From Spectribacter hydrogenoxidans (GTDB lineage Bacteria; Pseudomonadota; Gammaproteobacteria; Nevskiales; Salinisphaeraceae): a stretch of DNA of 64,000 nucleotides. Below the pieces are notes generated by a model, which saw only the letters and a list, made by a program, of their open reading frames with translations, searched no databases and was not told the origin of the DNA. The stretch lies in the NCBI RefSeq assembly GCF_031846275.1, contig NZ_JAVRIB010000008.1, positions 62,001 through 126,000 of the forward strand, read 5' to 3'. Positions 25,740-34,374 of this stretch are shown here, piece after piece (the first letter of the stretch is position 1; each line of letters starts with the position of its first letter). The position numbers and the translations under genes are program-made.

Positions 25740-26210
25740 ATGCAAACCATCGACGCTGAATTCGATGCCAGCGGCGCACGCTTTGCCGTCGTGGCCACCC
25801 GCTGGAACGACGCCATCGTGGATCTGCTGGTGGAAGGTGCGCTCGAAGTGCTGCGCGATGCCGGCGTCGATGACGCCGACATCACGCTGGTCCGCGTGCC
25901 CGGTGCCTTCGAACTCCCGCTGGTCTGCGACCGGCTGGCGGATTCCGGTGATTACGACGCCGTCATTGCGCTGGGTGCGGTCATCCGTGGTGAAACCCCG
26001 CATTTCGATTTCGTCGCCGGGGAATGCGCCCGAGGCCTGGCGGCGGTGGCGGTGGAAAACAGCATCCCGGTAACCTTCGGCGTGATCACGGCGGATACCA
26101 TGGAGCAGGCCGAGGAACGTTCACGACCGGGCGAGGACAACAACAAGGGTATCGAGGCCGCCAGCGCCGCGGTCGAAATGGTCGGTATCCTGCGCCAGAT
26201 CGATGAGTGA
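25740..26210 (+). CDS. ribH: 6,7-dimethyl-8-ribityllumazine synthase
   Basis: Penultimate step of riboflavin synthesis; forms icosahedral 60-mers or pentamers in the cytosol. 156 residues, usual length. Substrate motifs FAVVATRWND, PGAFELPLV, ALGAVIRGETPHFDFV (with the catalytic His) and NNKGIEAASAAVEM are all present. It overlaps nusB by 8 bp. Confidence 0.96.
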   Translation: MQTIDAEFDASGARFAVVATRWNDAIVDLLVEGALEVLRDAGVDDADITLVRVPGAFELPLVCDRLADSGDYDAVIALGAVIRGETPHFDFVAGECARGLAAVAVENSIPVTFGVITADTMEQAEERSRPGEDNNKGIEAASAAVEMVGILRQIDE

Positions 26211-26676
26211 TTCCGCGCCGGCCACGTCCGACGAACCGGCGGCACCGCGTCGCGGCAGCCGGCGCGTGGCCCGCCGCGCGGCGCTGCAGGCGGTCTACCA
26301 GTGGCTGGTCGTCCCCACCGACAGTGGTGACCTGTTCCGGCAATTCCAGTCTGCGGGGCATCTCAAGGGCGCCGACGGCGACTACTTCCGGACACTGGTA
26401 AGTGGCGTCATGGCCGATCCGGACGGTCTTGAAGCGCTGATCGCGCCTTATCTTGACCGTCAGCCCGAGCATCTCGATCCGGTCGAGCGCAGCCTGCTGC
26501 TGCTGGCCGTGTTCGAACTGCGCCAGCGGCTGGAAGTGCCCTACCGCGTGGTGATCAACGAAGCACTGGAGCTGGCCAAGCAGTTCGGGGCCGAGGCGGG
26601 TCACCGGTACGTCAACGGCGTGCTGGACCGCTGCGCGCGCGAGCTGCGTCCGGCGGAGGCCGCCGCCCGCGGTTGA
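26203..26676 (+). CDS. nusB: transcription antitermination factor NusB
   Basis: All-helical factor that, with NusE, binds boxA of rRNA leaders. 157 residues. Conserved start RRVARRAALQAVYQWL and core LDPVERSLLLLAVFELRQR, VVINEALELAKQFGAEAGHRYVNGVLD (given here in outline). Placement after ribH and before thiL is the standard gammaproteobacterial order. Confidence 0.95.
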   Translation: MSDSAPATSDEPAAPRRGSRRVARRAALQAVYQWLVVPTDSGDLFRQFQSAGHLKGADGDYFRTLVSGVMADPDGLEALIAPYLDRQPEHLDPVERSLLLLAVFELRQRLEVPYRVVINEALELAKQFGAEAGHRYVNGVLDRCARELRPAEAAARG

Positions 26677-26701
26677 AGCACACCGCGCGGTCGGCACCCG
26701 C

Positions 26702-27664
26702 ATGAGCGAATTCGACCTGATCCGGCGCCTGACCGCGGGCGCCAGAACCCGGCGCGATGATGTCGTGATTGGTCCCGGTGACGACGCAGCGGTTATGCGG
26801 GTGCCGCCCGGTCATGAGTTGGTGCTGACCACCGATGCCCTGGTCAGCGGCCGGCATTTTCCCGCTGATACCCCGCCGGCCGACATCGGCTGGAAGTCAC
26901 TGGCCGTCAACCTGAGTGACCTGGCCGCGATGGGAGCCGAACCGGCCTGGATCACCGTCGCCCTGGTGCTGCCGGATCGTGATCCGGACTGGCTGACCGG
27001 CTTCATGGCGGGTTTCGCGCCGCTGCTCGAGGCCAGCGGTGCGGCGCTGGTGGGCGGGGATCTGACCCGCGGTCCGCTGACCGTCAGCATTCAGGCGGCC
27101 GGGCTGGTGCCGGCCGGGCGTGCCCTCCGCCGTGACGGCGCCCGGCCCGGCGACCGGATCGCGGTGACCGGCACCCCGGGTGATGCTGCCCTGGGGCTGG
27201 CCGACTGGCTGGCTGCTCGTATTCCGGTTGATGAACACGACCGGTATGTGCGGGAACGGCTGACCCGGCCCGCACCCCGGCTGGCAGCGGGCCGATGGCT
27301 GCGCGATCGCGCCAGCGCGGCCGTGGATGTGTCCGACGGGCTCGCGGCCGATCTCACGCACCTGCTTAGCGCCAGCGGCGTGGGCGGGTGGATCGATCCG
27401 GCGGCCCTGCCGGCATCCGCGGCCCTGCGCCATCGGCTGGCTGGCGCCGACCGCGAGCCGGCTCAGCTGGGCGGCGGCGACGATTACGAACTCTGCGTGT
27501 GCCTGCCGGAGGCCATTGCCAACGCGGCGGTGGCAGACTGCCCGGACGGGCTTGCGCTGATCGGCCGCGTCGAGGCCGAACCCGGCCTACGCCTGGTCGG
27601 GTCGGACGGCGCGGCCATCACCTGGCAGGGCGCGGGCTACGACCATTTCCCGACCGGCGGCTGA
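26702..27664 (+). CDS. thiL: thiamine-monophosphate kinase
   Basis: Phosphorylates thiamine monophosphate to the active diphosphate. 320 residues. ATP- and Mg-binding motifs of the PurM/AIR synthase fold: GPGDDAAV (about 22-29), TTDALVSGRHF (about 41-52), WKSLAVNLSDLAAMGA, VGGDLTRGP and GGGDDYELC. ATG at 26702. In many relatives pgpA follows; here a TSUP permease takes its place. Confidence 0.96.
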   Translation: MSEFDLIRRLTAGARTRRDDVVIGPGDDAAVMRVPPGHELVLTTDALVSGRHFPADTPPADIGWKSLAVNLSDLAAMGAEPAWITVALVLPDRDPDWLTGFMAGFAPLLEASGAALVGGDLTRGPLTVSIQAAGLVPAGRALRRDGARPGDRIAVTGTPGDAALGLADWLAARIPVDEHDRYVRERLTRPAPRLAAGRWLRDRASAAVDVSDGLAADLTHLLSASGVGGWIDPAALPASAALRHRLAGADREPAQLGGGDDYELCVCLPEAIANAAVADCPDGLALIGRVEAEPGLRLVGSDGAAITWQGAGYDHFPTGG

Positions 27665-27673
27665 GGCCGTGCC

Positions 27674-28423
27674 ATGCTGTTTCAGCTGGCGCTGTTTGCC
27701 ATTGCGCTGCTGGCCAACACCTTTTCGGCGCTGGCCGGGGGCGGGGCCGGCCTGATCCAGTTTCCGGCGCTGATCTTCCTCGGCCTGCCGTTTCCGGTAG
27801 CGCTGGCTACCCACAAGATTGCCTCGGTGGCCCTCGGGCTGGGCGCCACGCTGCGTCACGGGCGGGACAACCGGCTGACTCTGGGCTTTGCCGCCTTCAT
27901 GCTGGTCTTCGGGGTACCCGGGGTGCTCCTGGGCTCGCGGCTGGCGGTGGTCATGCCCCAGCGGGCGGGCGAGATCGGTCTGGGCCTGCTGACGCTGGGG
28001 CTGGGTTTCTACTCGCTGATTTCGCCGGGCCTCGGTCAGCAATTCCAGCCTCGGCACCGTGGTCGGGCCGGCATGCTGGTCGGCGGACTCGGCCTGTTCC
28101 TGATCGGGGTGGTCAACGGCGGACTGGCTTCGGGCACCGGGCTGTTCGTGACGCTGCTGCTGGTGCGCTGGTTCGGCTTCGATTACCAACGGGCGGTTGC
28201 CTACACGCTGGTGATGGTCGGGCTGTTCTGGAACGCGGTAGGGGCTCTGGCGCTGGGCTGGATGACCGAAGTGCAGTGGCACTGGCTGCCCGCGTTGCTG
28301 GCCGGCAGTCTGCTGGGTGGGTATCTCGGTGCGCATCTGGCGATCGACCGCGGCAACCGGCTGGTCAAGCGAGCGTACGAGGTCGTGACCATCGCGGTAG
28401 GCGTGAGCCTGCTAGTCTTCTAG
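27674..28423 (+). CDS. TSUP family (TauE/SafE) permease
   Basis: 249 residues with about eight predicted membrane segments and the TSUP hallmark Gly-rich start (FSALAGGGAGLIQFPALIF), plus the second-half repeat (VVNGGLASGTGLF). Members export sulfite, sulfoacetate or other organosulfonates or sulfur anions. The substrate cannot be read from the sequence. Nine bp after thiL, so probably co-transcribed. Confidence 0.85.
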   Translation: MLFQLALFAIALLANTFSALAGGGAGLIQFPALIFLGLPFPVALATHKIASVALGLGATLRHGRDNRLTLGFAAFMLVFGVPGVLLGSRLAVVMPQRAGEIGLGLLTLGLGFYSLISPGLGQQFQPRHRGRAGMLVGGLGLFLIGVVNGGLASGTGLFVTLLLVRWFGFDYQRAVAYTLVMVGLFWNAVGALALGWMTEVQWHWLPALLAGSLLGGYLGAHLAIDRGNRLVKRAYEVVTIAVGVSLLVF

Positions 28424-28466
28424 CTGACGGGGTTGGTAACGCAGGTTGGGCAGCGAGAGGTTCGCG

Positions 28467-29354
28467 ATGCGCCACACCGGACGGGAACACGCGACCGAGA
28501 AGACCGGCCGGCCATGCCCGGCGCGGCTGGGTGGTTTCGTCGTGGTGGGGCCCGCTTCCGGGCATCATGTGACCGCCTGCCCCAGCTTCGATACCGCTGC
28601 CGTGATGGCGGCGCTGGCCGATCTGGACTGGCTGCAGACACGCCACAACCCCGCCCATCGGGCCGCCTACGCCCGCCGCCTGATGCACGCCCGGCGCTGG
28701 TTCGGCGGGCGGGTAGCCGCCTGGCTGCAGGCGGGCATGCCCAGCCCGCGGGTGTTGCCCGACGCCCCGGAGCTGGCGGGTATCGACCCCCGTATCCTCG
28801 CGCGCAACGGCCCGGCAATCGAGGTCTATTTCGCCGGCGGGCCGGATGGCGCGCCGAATCCGTTCTACGATCGCCTGGCCGCGCGCTTTGCGCTGGCCTC
28901 CGAGGGTGTCCGGCTCGCCCCCGCGACGGTGCGGGCAGCCCTGGAACCCCTGCATCGGTCGCTTGCCTGGCGGTTGCTGGTACGCGAATTCGGCTGCCAC
29001 CGGGTGGAACGGGCCACGGCGCCGGCCGCCGGGCTCGAAATCCGGACCGCAGCGGATAGTCTGGCCCGTTATGCCGGCATGTATCGCGGGTTCGACCGCC
29101 GCTGGTTGATGATGGGTCGGGACGGCCGGACGCAGGCGAAATGGTCGCGCCTGTGCCGGCGCGCGGTGCTGTTGCCCGGGGTTGGCGTGAGCGACAGCCT
29201 GCAGGCGGCCCGCAACCTGCTGCGGCGGGCGAACATTGCCCACGGGCTTGATACTGGGGAACAGAGCCGGCAACTGCGCCTGGTGCTGTTGCACTTGGCC
29301 CAGTGGGTGCTGGTCACCGAACGCGGGGATTATCCGTTGTCACAGGCCGGCTGA
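28467..29354 (+). CDS. hypothetical protein, no recognised family
   Basis: 295 residues, Arg/Ala/Leu-rich, with no signal peptide, membrane segment or motif I recognise. The composition is of a soluble, largely helical protein. Notable runs are AAYARRLMHARRWFGGRVAAW and NPFYDRLAARFALA. The ATG at 28467 has GAGAGG about 7 bp upstream and is preferred to a TTG at 28446. The third-position GC matches the neighbours, supporting a real gene. Its 3' end overlaps the convergent ankyrin gene by 25 bp. It may be specific to a narrow clade. Confidence 0.6.
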   Translation: MRHTGREHATEKTGRPCPARLGGFVVVGPASGHHVTACPSFDTAAVMAALADLDWLQTRHNPAHRAAYARRLMHARRWFGGRVAAWLQAGMPSPRVLPDAPELAGIDPRILARNGPAIEVYFAGGPDGAPNPFYDRLAARFALASEGVRLAPATVRAALEPLHRSLAWRLLVREFGCHRVERATAPAAGLEIRTAADSLARYAGMYRGFDRRWLMMGRDGRTQAKWSRLCRRAVLLPGVGVSDSLQAARNLLRRANIAHGLDTGEQSRQLRLVLLHLAQWVLVTERGDYPLSQAG

Positions 29355-30601
29355 TAGCCTAGCCGGCAGGCGGTGGCTTCGGCCGTACCGGCCCGTTCGG
29401 CTTCGCCCAGGGCAGCGAGGCTGCGGCCCAGCAGGTGCCACCCTCGGCCGTAGTCCGGCCGGGCGCGTGTGAGGGCCTGCAGCGGGGTAATTGCCTGTTC
29501 GTGTTCGCCCTGGTCCGCCCGGGCGACGCCCAGCCATTCCAGCGCGCCCGGGTGATCCGGGTTGATGCCCAGGGATCGCTGGAGTTCGTCAGCGGCCTCC
29601 TGCATGCGGCCGCTGCGGGCCAGGGCCACGCCGCGGCCGTAGTAGCCCTCGGACTGGTCGGGCGCCATGGCGATGGCCTTGTCGAATGCCACGATGGCCT
29701 GCTCGAAGCGGGTCTGCTCCAGTAGTTGCCGGCCCTGTTCGATGCGGGCCGCCGCCGCGTAGCGTTCGTAGCCGGTGGCACCGCCTTGGACCAGGATGTC
29801 GGCCAGCCGATAGCGCTGTTCATGCAGGGCCAGCCGCAGCGGTGTCCAGCCCTCGATGCTCACGTCCGGGTCGGCCCCGTGCTGCAGCAACAGCCGCGCG
29901 GCAGGGCGGGCATTGCCGACCACCGCCTGATACAGGGGTGTGCGCCCGCGGTCGCTTTGATAGTCGACCGCCGCGCCCTGTTCCAGCAGGTAGGCCACCA
30001 GCGGCGTATGACCGCTGCGCGCGGCCATGTGCAGGGGGGTGTGGCCCTTGTCGTCGGGCAGATCAATGTCGGCGCCGAACGCCACCAGCAACCGGGCAAT
30101 CTGGGTGTTGTCGTGCCAGTTCTGCCAGGCGGCCTGCCACAGCGGCGTCTGCTGCCACTGATTCCGGGTATCGGGATCGGCGCCTGCCTGCAGCAGTCGC
30201 CGCAACACGGCCGCGTGCTGGTGTTCGGCGGCCTCGTGCAGCGGGGTGAAACCACGGACACGGTCGGTTGAATCCAGCGCCGCATCGTGCGTAATCAGCC
30301 GTTCCACGGCCTCGATTTGGCCCTGCCGGGCCGCCAGCGCCAGAGGCGTCAGGCCCTGGGCGGTGCGCTCATCGATATCGCTGCCATACGCCAGCATCTC
30401 GTCGATCACGTCGGTAGCCCCGCGGGCGGCGGCGTGATGCAGGCAGCTCCACCCCTTGAAAGCCGGATCGCCGGCGTGCAGACCCTGCTGCAGCAGGCAG
30501 AGGGTATCCACCCGCGGCGCGGCTGCCAGCGCGCTGAGGCCGCTGATCACCAGGCAGATCAGCAGGAACAGCGGTCGGCGGTGTGATCGTCGCTTTGCCA
30601 T
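29330..30601 (-). CDS. exported ankyrin-repeat and TPR protein
   Basis: 423 residues. Basic N-terminus and hydrophobic run (LFLLICLVISGLSALAAA) give a signal peptide of about 27 residues, so the protein is probably periplasmic. Residues ~45-285 hold six or seven ankyrin repeats (GLTPLALAARQGQIEAVERL; GHTPLHMAARSGHTPLVAYL). Residues ~290-415 hold about three to four TPR units (IVAFDKAIAMAPDQSEGYYG; ADELQRSLGINPDHPGALEW). A scaffolding role is likely; partners are unknown. It is divergent from cysS. Confidence 0.85.
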   Translation of the reverse strand: MAKRRSHRRPLFLLICLVISGLSALAAAPRVDTLCLLQQGLHAGDPAFKGWSCLHHAAARGATDVIDEMLAYGSDIDERTAQGLTPLALAARQGQIEAVERLITHDAALDSTDRVRGFTPLHEAAEHQHAAVLRRLLQAGADPDTRNQWQQTPLWQAAWQNWHDNTQIARLLVAFGADIDLPDDKGHTPLHMAARSGHTPLVAYLLEQGAAVDYQSDRGRTPLYQAVVGNARPAARLLLQHGADPDVSIEGWTPLRLALHEQRYRLADILVQGGATGYERYAAAARIEQGRQLLEQTRFEQAIVAFDKAIAMAPDQSEGYYGRGVALARSGRMQEAADELQRSLGINPDHPGALEWLGVARADQGEHEQAITPLQALTRARPDYGRGWHLLGRSLAALGEAERAGTAEATACRLGYQPACDNG

Positions 30602-30708
30602 GACTGGCCATTATATCGGCATAAACAGGCCGGGCCCCAGCCACGGATGAGCCGGACCGGGGCGGGCGTATACACTACGCGCCCTCGAACCTGCCGAAGC
30701 CGCGCACG

Positions 30709-32091
30709 ATGATGCGAATTCACAACAGCCTGAGTGGCCGCAAGGAACCGCTGGAAACGCTGGAGCTAGGTCACGTCCGCATGTACGTCTGCGGCATGAC
30801 GGTCTACGACTTCTGCCACCTCGGGCATGCCCGGGCAATGGTGGTGTTCGACATGGTGGCCCGCTATCTGCGCGCCACGGGATGGCGGGTGACGATGGTG
30901 CGAAACGTCACCGATATCGATGACAAGATCATCAAGCGGGCCGCCGAAACCGGCACCGATCCCGACAGCATCGCCCGGACCTATACGACAGCCATGCATG
31001 AGGACACCGAGGCACTGGGGCTGGCCCCGCCCGATGCCGAACCCCGTGCAACGGCCCATATCGGCGAGATCATCGCGATGATCGAGCGACTGGTGGCCGG
31101 TGGTTACGGCTATGCGCCGGACAATGGCGACGTGTATTTCGACGTCAGCCGGTTCGAGGCCTACGGCCGATTGTCGGGCAAACGGCTGGCGGATCTGCGC
31201 GCCGGGGAACGGGTGGCGGTGGACGAGGCCAAGGATGATCCGCTGGATTTCGTGCTCTGGAAAGCGGCCAAGCCGGGCGAACCTGCCTGGGACTCCCCCT
31301 GGGGCCGCGGCCGCCCCGGCTGGCACATCGAGTGTTCGGCGATGTCCACTCACTGCCTGGGTGACACCTTTGATATCCACGGTGGCGGCATGGATCTGAA
31401 ATTCCCGCATCACGAGAACGAAATCGCGCAGAGTGAGGCGGCCACCGGGCATCCCTTCGTGCGCTACTGGATGCACAACGGGTTCGTCACCATCGACGAC
31501 GAGAAGATGGCCAAGTCGCTGGGCAACTTCCTGACCATTCGCGATGTGCTGGCCGTGCATCGTGCGGAAACGGTGCGCTATTTCATCCTCAACAGCCACT
31601 ATCGCAGCCCGCTGGCCTACTCGGGGCCGCAGCTCGACGCGGCGGCATCCGCCCTGTCCCGCCTGTACCAGGCATTGCGCGGTCATGCACCAGCGACACC
31701 GGCCACCGATACCGAGTTCGAGACGCGCTTCCACGCGGCCATGGCCGATGATTTCAACACCCCGGGCGCCATCGCGGTGCTCTTCGATCTGGCCCGCGAG
31801 ATCAATCGATTGCGTGACGTCGAGGCCGGGCAGGCGGCGTCTCTGGCTGCCCTGATGGTGCAGCTGGGCGACACGCTCGGGTTGTTGCAGACCGATTCCG
31901 CCGCATTCTTCCAGCAGGATGCGGCCGACGGGCCCGATGCCGAGGACATCGAGCAGGCCATCGCCCGTCGGCGCGAAGCGCGTGAGCAGCGTGATTTCGC
32001 CGAGGCGGATCGTATCCGGGACGAGCTTGCGGCGGCGGGGGTGACGCTGGAAGATGGTCCGCAAGGCACGACCTGGCGGCGGACCGGCTGA
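30709..32091 (+). CDS. cysS: cysteine-tRNA ligase
   Basis: Class I synthetase charging tRNA-Cys. 460 residues. HIGH-type motif CHLGHARAMVVFD (about residues 35-47), KMSKS-type motif KMAKSLGNF (about 266-274), zinc ligands in MYVCGMTVYD, WHIECSAM and the HH of FPHHENEIAQ. The C-terminal anticodon-binding domain is complete. A second ATG (30712) follows directly; either may start translation. A run of tRNA genes follows. Confidence 0.97.
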   Translation: MMRIHNSLSGRKEPLETLELGHVRMYVCGMTVYDFCHLGHARAMVVFDMVARYLRATGWRVTMVRNVTDIDDKIIKRAAETGTDPDSIARTYTTAMHEDTEALGLAPPDAEPRATAHIGEIIAMIERLVAGGYGYAPDNGDVYFDVSRFEAYGRLSGKRLADLRAGERVAVDEAKDDPLDFVLWKAAKPGEPAWDSPWGRGRPGWHIECSAMSTHCLGDTFDIHGGGMDLKFPHHENEIAQSEAATGHPFVRYWMHNGFVTIDDEKMAKSLGNFLTIRDVLAVHRAETVRYFILNSHYRSPLAYSGPQLDAAASALSRLYQALRGHAPATPATDTEFETRFHAAMADDFNTPGAIAVLFDLAREINRLRDVEAGQAASLAALMVQLGDTLGLLQTDSAAFFQQDAADGPDAEDIEQAIARRREAREQRDFAEADRIRDELAAAGVTLEDGPQGTTWRRTG

Positions 32092-32122
32092 TGGGTTTCC
32101 GTCTTGACGCGTTGCGCCGAAA

Positions 32123-32151
32123 TTGACCGCCTCCGGCCGCGGGATTATGAT
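32123..32151 (+). promoter_or_regulatory. sigma-70 promoter of tRNA-Pro, embedded in an inverted repeat
   Basis: TTGACC (32123-32128), 17-bp spacer, TATGAT (32146-32151), then a GC-rich discriminator typical of stringently controlled stable RNA genes. The mature tRNA begins ~72 bp downstream of the expected start point. The promoter lies within a 46-bp imperfect palindrome (32125-32170): GACCGCCT/AGGCGGTC outer arms and GGCCGCG/CGCGGCC inner arms. Confidence 0.75.
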
Positions 32152-32229
32152 TCGCGGCCGCAAGGCGGTCGACCAGAAGCCGGGTTGTGGAGGAAAGCTG
32201 ATAGGCCGGTTTAGAGTATGCCCGGCGTC

Positions 32230-32306
32230 CGGGGTATAGCGCAGCCTGGTAGCGCGTCTGCTTTGGGAGCAGAAGGTCACAGGTTCGAATCCTGTTACCC
32301 CGACCA
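32230..32306 (+). tRNA. tRNA-Pro (anticodon TGG)
   Basis: 77 nt including encoded CCA. The acceptor arm CGGGGTA pairs with TACCCCG; anticodon TGG at 32264-32266 in the loop TTTGGGA; T-arm GGTTCGAATCC. The base-1 C is characteristic of tRNA-Pro with an A73. Confidence 0.97.
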
Positions 32307-32393
32307 TCGGATCGAGCCGGTTACGGTTCCAGGCCACCCGGGTGCGTGATGGCGCGGTGTTTGGCGGTGTTCCCGGCACGGGTTCGGCTTCAG

Positions 32394-32469
32394 GCCCCGG
32401 TAGCTCAGTGGATAGAGCAAGAGCCTTCTAAGCTCTGGGTCGGGGGTTCGATTCCCTCCCGGGGCGCCA
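32394..32469 (+). tRNA. tRNA-Arg (anticodon TCT)
   Basis: 76 nt with encoded CCA. GCCCCGG pairs with CCGGGGC; anticodon loop CTTCTAA gives TCT (reads AGA/AGG); T-loop GGTTCGATTCC. Confidence 0.97.
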
Positions 32470-32491
32470 TCGAGGGAAGCGTGTAGTCAAT

Positions 32492-32568
32492 GGTGGGCGT
32501 AGCTCAGTTGGTAGAGCCCCGGATTGTGATTCCGGTCGTCGTGGGTTCGAGTCCCATCGTCCACCCCA
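32492..32568 (+). tRNA. tRNA-His (anticodon GTG)
   Basis: 77 nt with the extra 5' G(-1) encoded at 32492, opposite C73, as in bacterial tRNA-His. Acceptor GTGGGCG/CGTCCAC; anticodon loop TTGTGAT gives GTG; encoded CCA at 32566-32568. Confidence 0.97.
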
Positions 32569-32598
32569 TATCAAAGCATGGGCTGCCGCAGCGGCCCG

Positions 32599-32641
32599 TT
32601 CCCCTTGCTTCTCTCCCACCGGGAGAGACCGAGAGGGGGAA
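32599..32641. repeat. two-tier palindrome, possible REP-like element
   Basis: Inner perfect 8-bp stem TCTCTCCC-ACC-GGGAGAGA (32610-32628) flanked by outer arms TTCCCC/GGGGAA (32599-32604, 32636-32641). It sits between tRNA-His and tRNA-Lys. Similar CTCTCCC/GGGAGAG palindromes are dispersed in many proteobacterial genomes. No U tract follows, so a simple terminator role is less likely. Confidence 0.55.
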
Positions 32642-32738
32642 TCTGCATGGCGGGCAATCCGCTACGGGAGGCAGGCTGGCCGGTGGCGCTGCTGAAGCCA
32701 CTCCCAGCCGACAGGAATGCGGCAGAACTGGTCCAAGC

Positions 32739-32777
32739 AAGCACGGACGTGCTTCCCGGCGCCGGTCGAGATACAAT
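32739..32777 (+). promoter_or_regulatory. possible tRNA-Lys promoter region
   Basis: A good -10 box TACAAT (32772-32777) lies 20 bp before tRNA-Lys. No strong -35 hexamer is seen; instead a palindrome AAGCACG-GA-CGTGCTT (32739-32754) covers that position. The rest of the 228-bp gap between tRNA-His and tRNA-Lys shows no gene. Confidence 0.4.
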
Positions 32778-32796
32778 ACCGCGCTGAAAAACAGCC

Positions 32797-32872
<76 letters not shown>

Positions 32873-33028
32873 TTTTACGTCCCCGCCCGCGTCGGTCGGC
32901 CGCCCCGGCTGGGGCATTCCGGAAAGCCATTTTTGTCACGCTTCGGCCGTGCGGCTCGCGCGGCCGTGGCCCGCGGCAGACGGGTTCGGTGACGAATTCG
33001 GCAGGGTTCAAGCGCAACGAGGTCATTC

Positions 33029-34354
33029 ATGGAAGTCAGTGTTGAGAGTGCCGAGGGATTGCAGCGTCGCATCCGGGTGCAGATTCCCTCGGATCGGGTC
33101 GAGCAGGCGGTGGACGAGAAGGTCCGGCGCGTGGGACAGCACGCCAAGGTGCCGGGATTCCGCCCGGGCAAGATCCCGCTCAAAGTACTCCATCAGCGCT
33201 ACGGCGAAAGCGCCCGCCAAGAGGTGACCAGCGAGATCATCCAGTCAGCCTATCCGGAGGCGCTGGCCCAGGTCGACCTCAAGCCGGCCGGCCAGCCGCG
33301 GGTGGAACTGGGCGATCAGACCGAGGGTCTGGTCTTCACCGCCGAATTCGACGTCTATCCGGAGATCGAGCTCAAAGGGCTGGATACGCTGTCGGTCAAG
33401 CGTCCGACCGTGGAGGTGACCGACGCCGACATCGACAAGACCATCGAGCAGGTACGCGACCAGCACAAGACCTTCGAGCCGGTCGAACGAGAGTCCCTGG
33501 ACGGAGATCAGGTGACCGTGGATTACGTGGGCCGCATCGATGGCGAGACCTTCGAGGGCGGTTCCGGTGAGGACATCGAGGTCACGCTCGGCGAAGGCCG
33601 CTTCCTGCCGGATCTGGAGCGGGCCCTGGTGGGACGCAAGGCCGGCGAGAAATTCGAGGTGCCGGTCAGCTTCCCGGAGGATTACGGCGCCGAGGACCTG
33701 GCCGGCAAGACCGCCGAGTTCTCGGTGGAACTCAAACAGGTCACCGAACCGCGCCGGCCCGAACTGGATCACGAGTTCCTGGCCAAGCTGGGGATCGAGG
33801 AGGGCGGCGAAGCGGCCCTGCGCGAGAAGGTGCGCGAGTCGCTGCGCCAGCAGGCCGATGATGCGATCACCAAGAGTGTCAAGACCCAGGTCATGAACAG
33901 TCTGCTCGAGGCCAATCCGATCGAGGTGCCGGCCTCGATGGTGGGCGAGGAAATGGAACGGATGCGTCAGGAGGCGGTCTCCCGGATGCCGCCGCAGATG
34001 CAGGAGAATCCGGAGCAGTTGCGGGAACTGATTCCGGACGACATGCTGCGCGATGACGCCAAGCGCCGGGTGTCCCTGGGGCTGCTGCTGGCGGAAGTGA
34101 TTAAGGCCAAGGAACTCGAGCTCGACAACGAACGGGTCGACGCCAAGCTCGAGGAGATTGCGGCGCAGTACGGTGAAGCCGAGCAGGTCAAGCAGTACTA
34201 TCGTTCGCAGCCGCAGATGATGCAGGGTATTCAGGCCATGGTCATGGAGGAGCAGGTGGTTGACGACCTGATCCGGCAGGCCACGGTCTCCGAGGAGGCG
34301 AGCAGCCTCGATGCGCTGATGAACCCCGAAAGCGCCGGCGGCGCCGGCGCCTAA
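33029..34354 (+). CDS. tig: trigger factor
   Basis: Ribosome-bound chaperone and peptidyl-prolyl isomerase. 441 residues. Ribosome-binding domain with the signature GFRPGKIPLKVL (about residues 44-55), PPIase domain (about 150-245, GDQVTVDYVGRIDGETFEGG), then the helical C-terminal chaperone arms. Heads the tig-clpP-clpX-lon-hupB block. The upstream 156 bp after tRNA-Lys should hold its promoter; none is obvious. Confidence 0.97.
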   Translation: MEVSVESAEGLQRRIRVQIPSDRVEQAVDEKVRRVGQHAKVPGFRPGKIPLKVLHQRYGESARQEVTSEIIQSAYPEALAQVDLKPAGQPRVELGDQTEGLVFTAEFDVYPEIELKGLDTLSVKRPTVEVTDADIDKTIEQVRDQHKTFEPVERESLDGDQVTVDYVGRIDGETFEGGSGEDIEVTLGEGRFLPDLERALVGRKAGEKFEVPVSFPEDYGAEDLAGKTAEFSVELKQVTEPRRPELDHEFLAKLGIEEGGEAALREKVRESLRQQADDAITKSVKTQVMNSLLEANPIEVPASMVGEEMERMRQEAVSRMPPQMQENPEQLRELIPDDMLRDDAKRRVSLGLLLAEVIKAKELELDNERVDAKLEEIAAQYGEAEQVKQYYRSQPQMMQGIQAMVMEEQVVDDLIRQATVSEEASSLDALMNPESAGGAGA

Positions 34355-34374
34355 CGCAACGCTGGAGTTAATGC

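Noticed and set aside
24545..25885. 446-residue open frame on the minus strand over ribBA and ribH
   Set aside because: Antisense shadow spanning two conserved genes and their gap.
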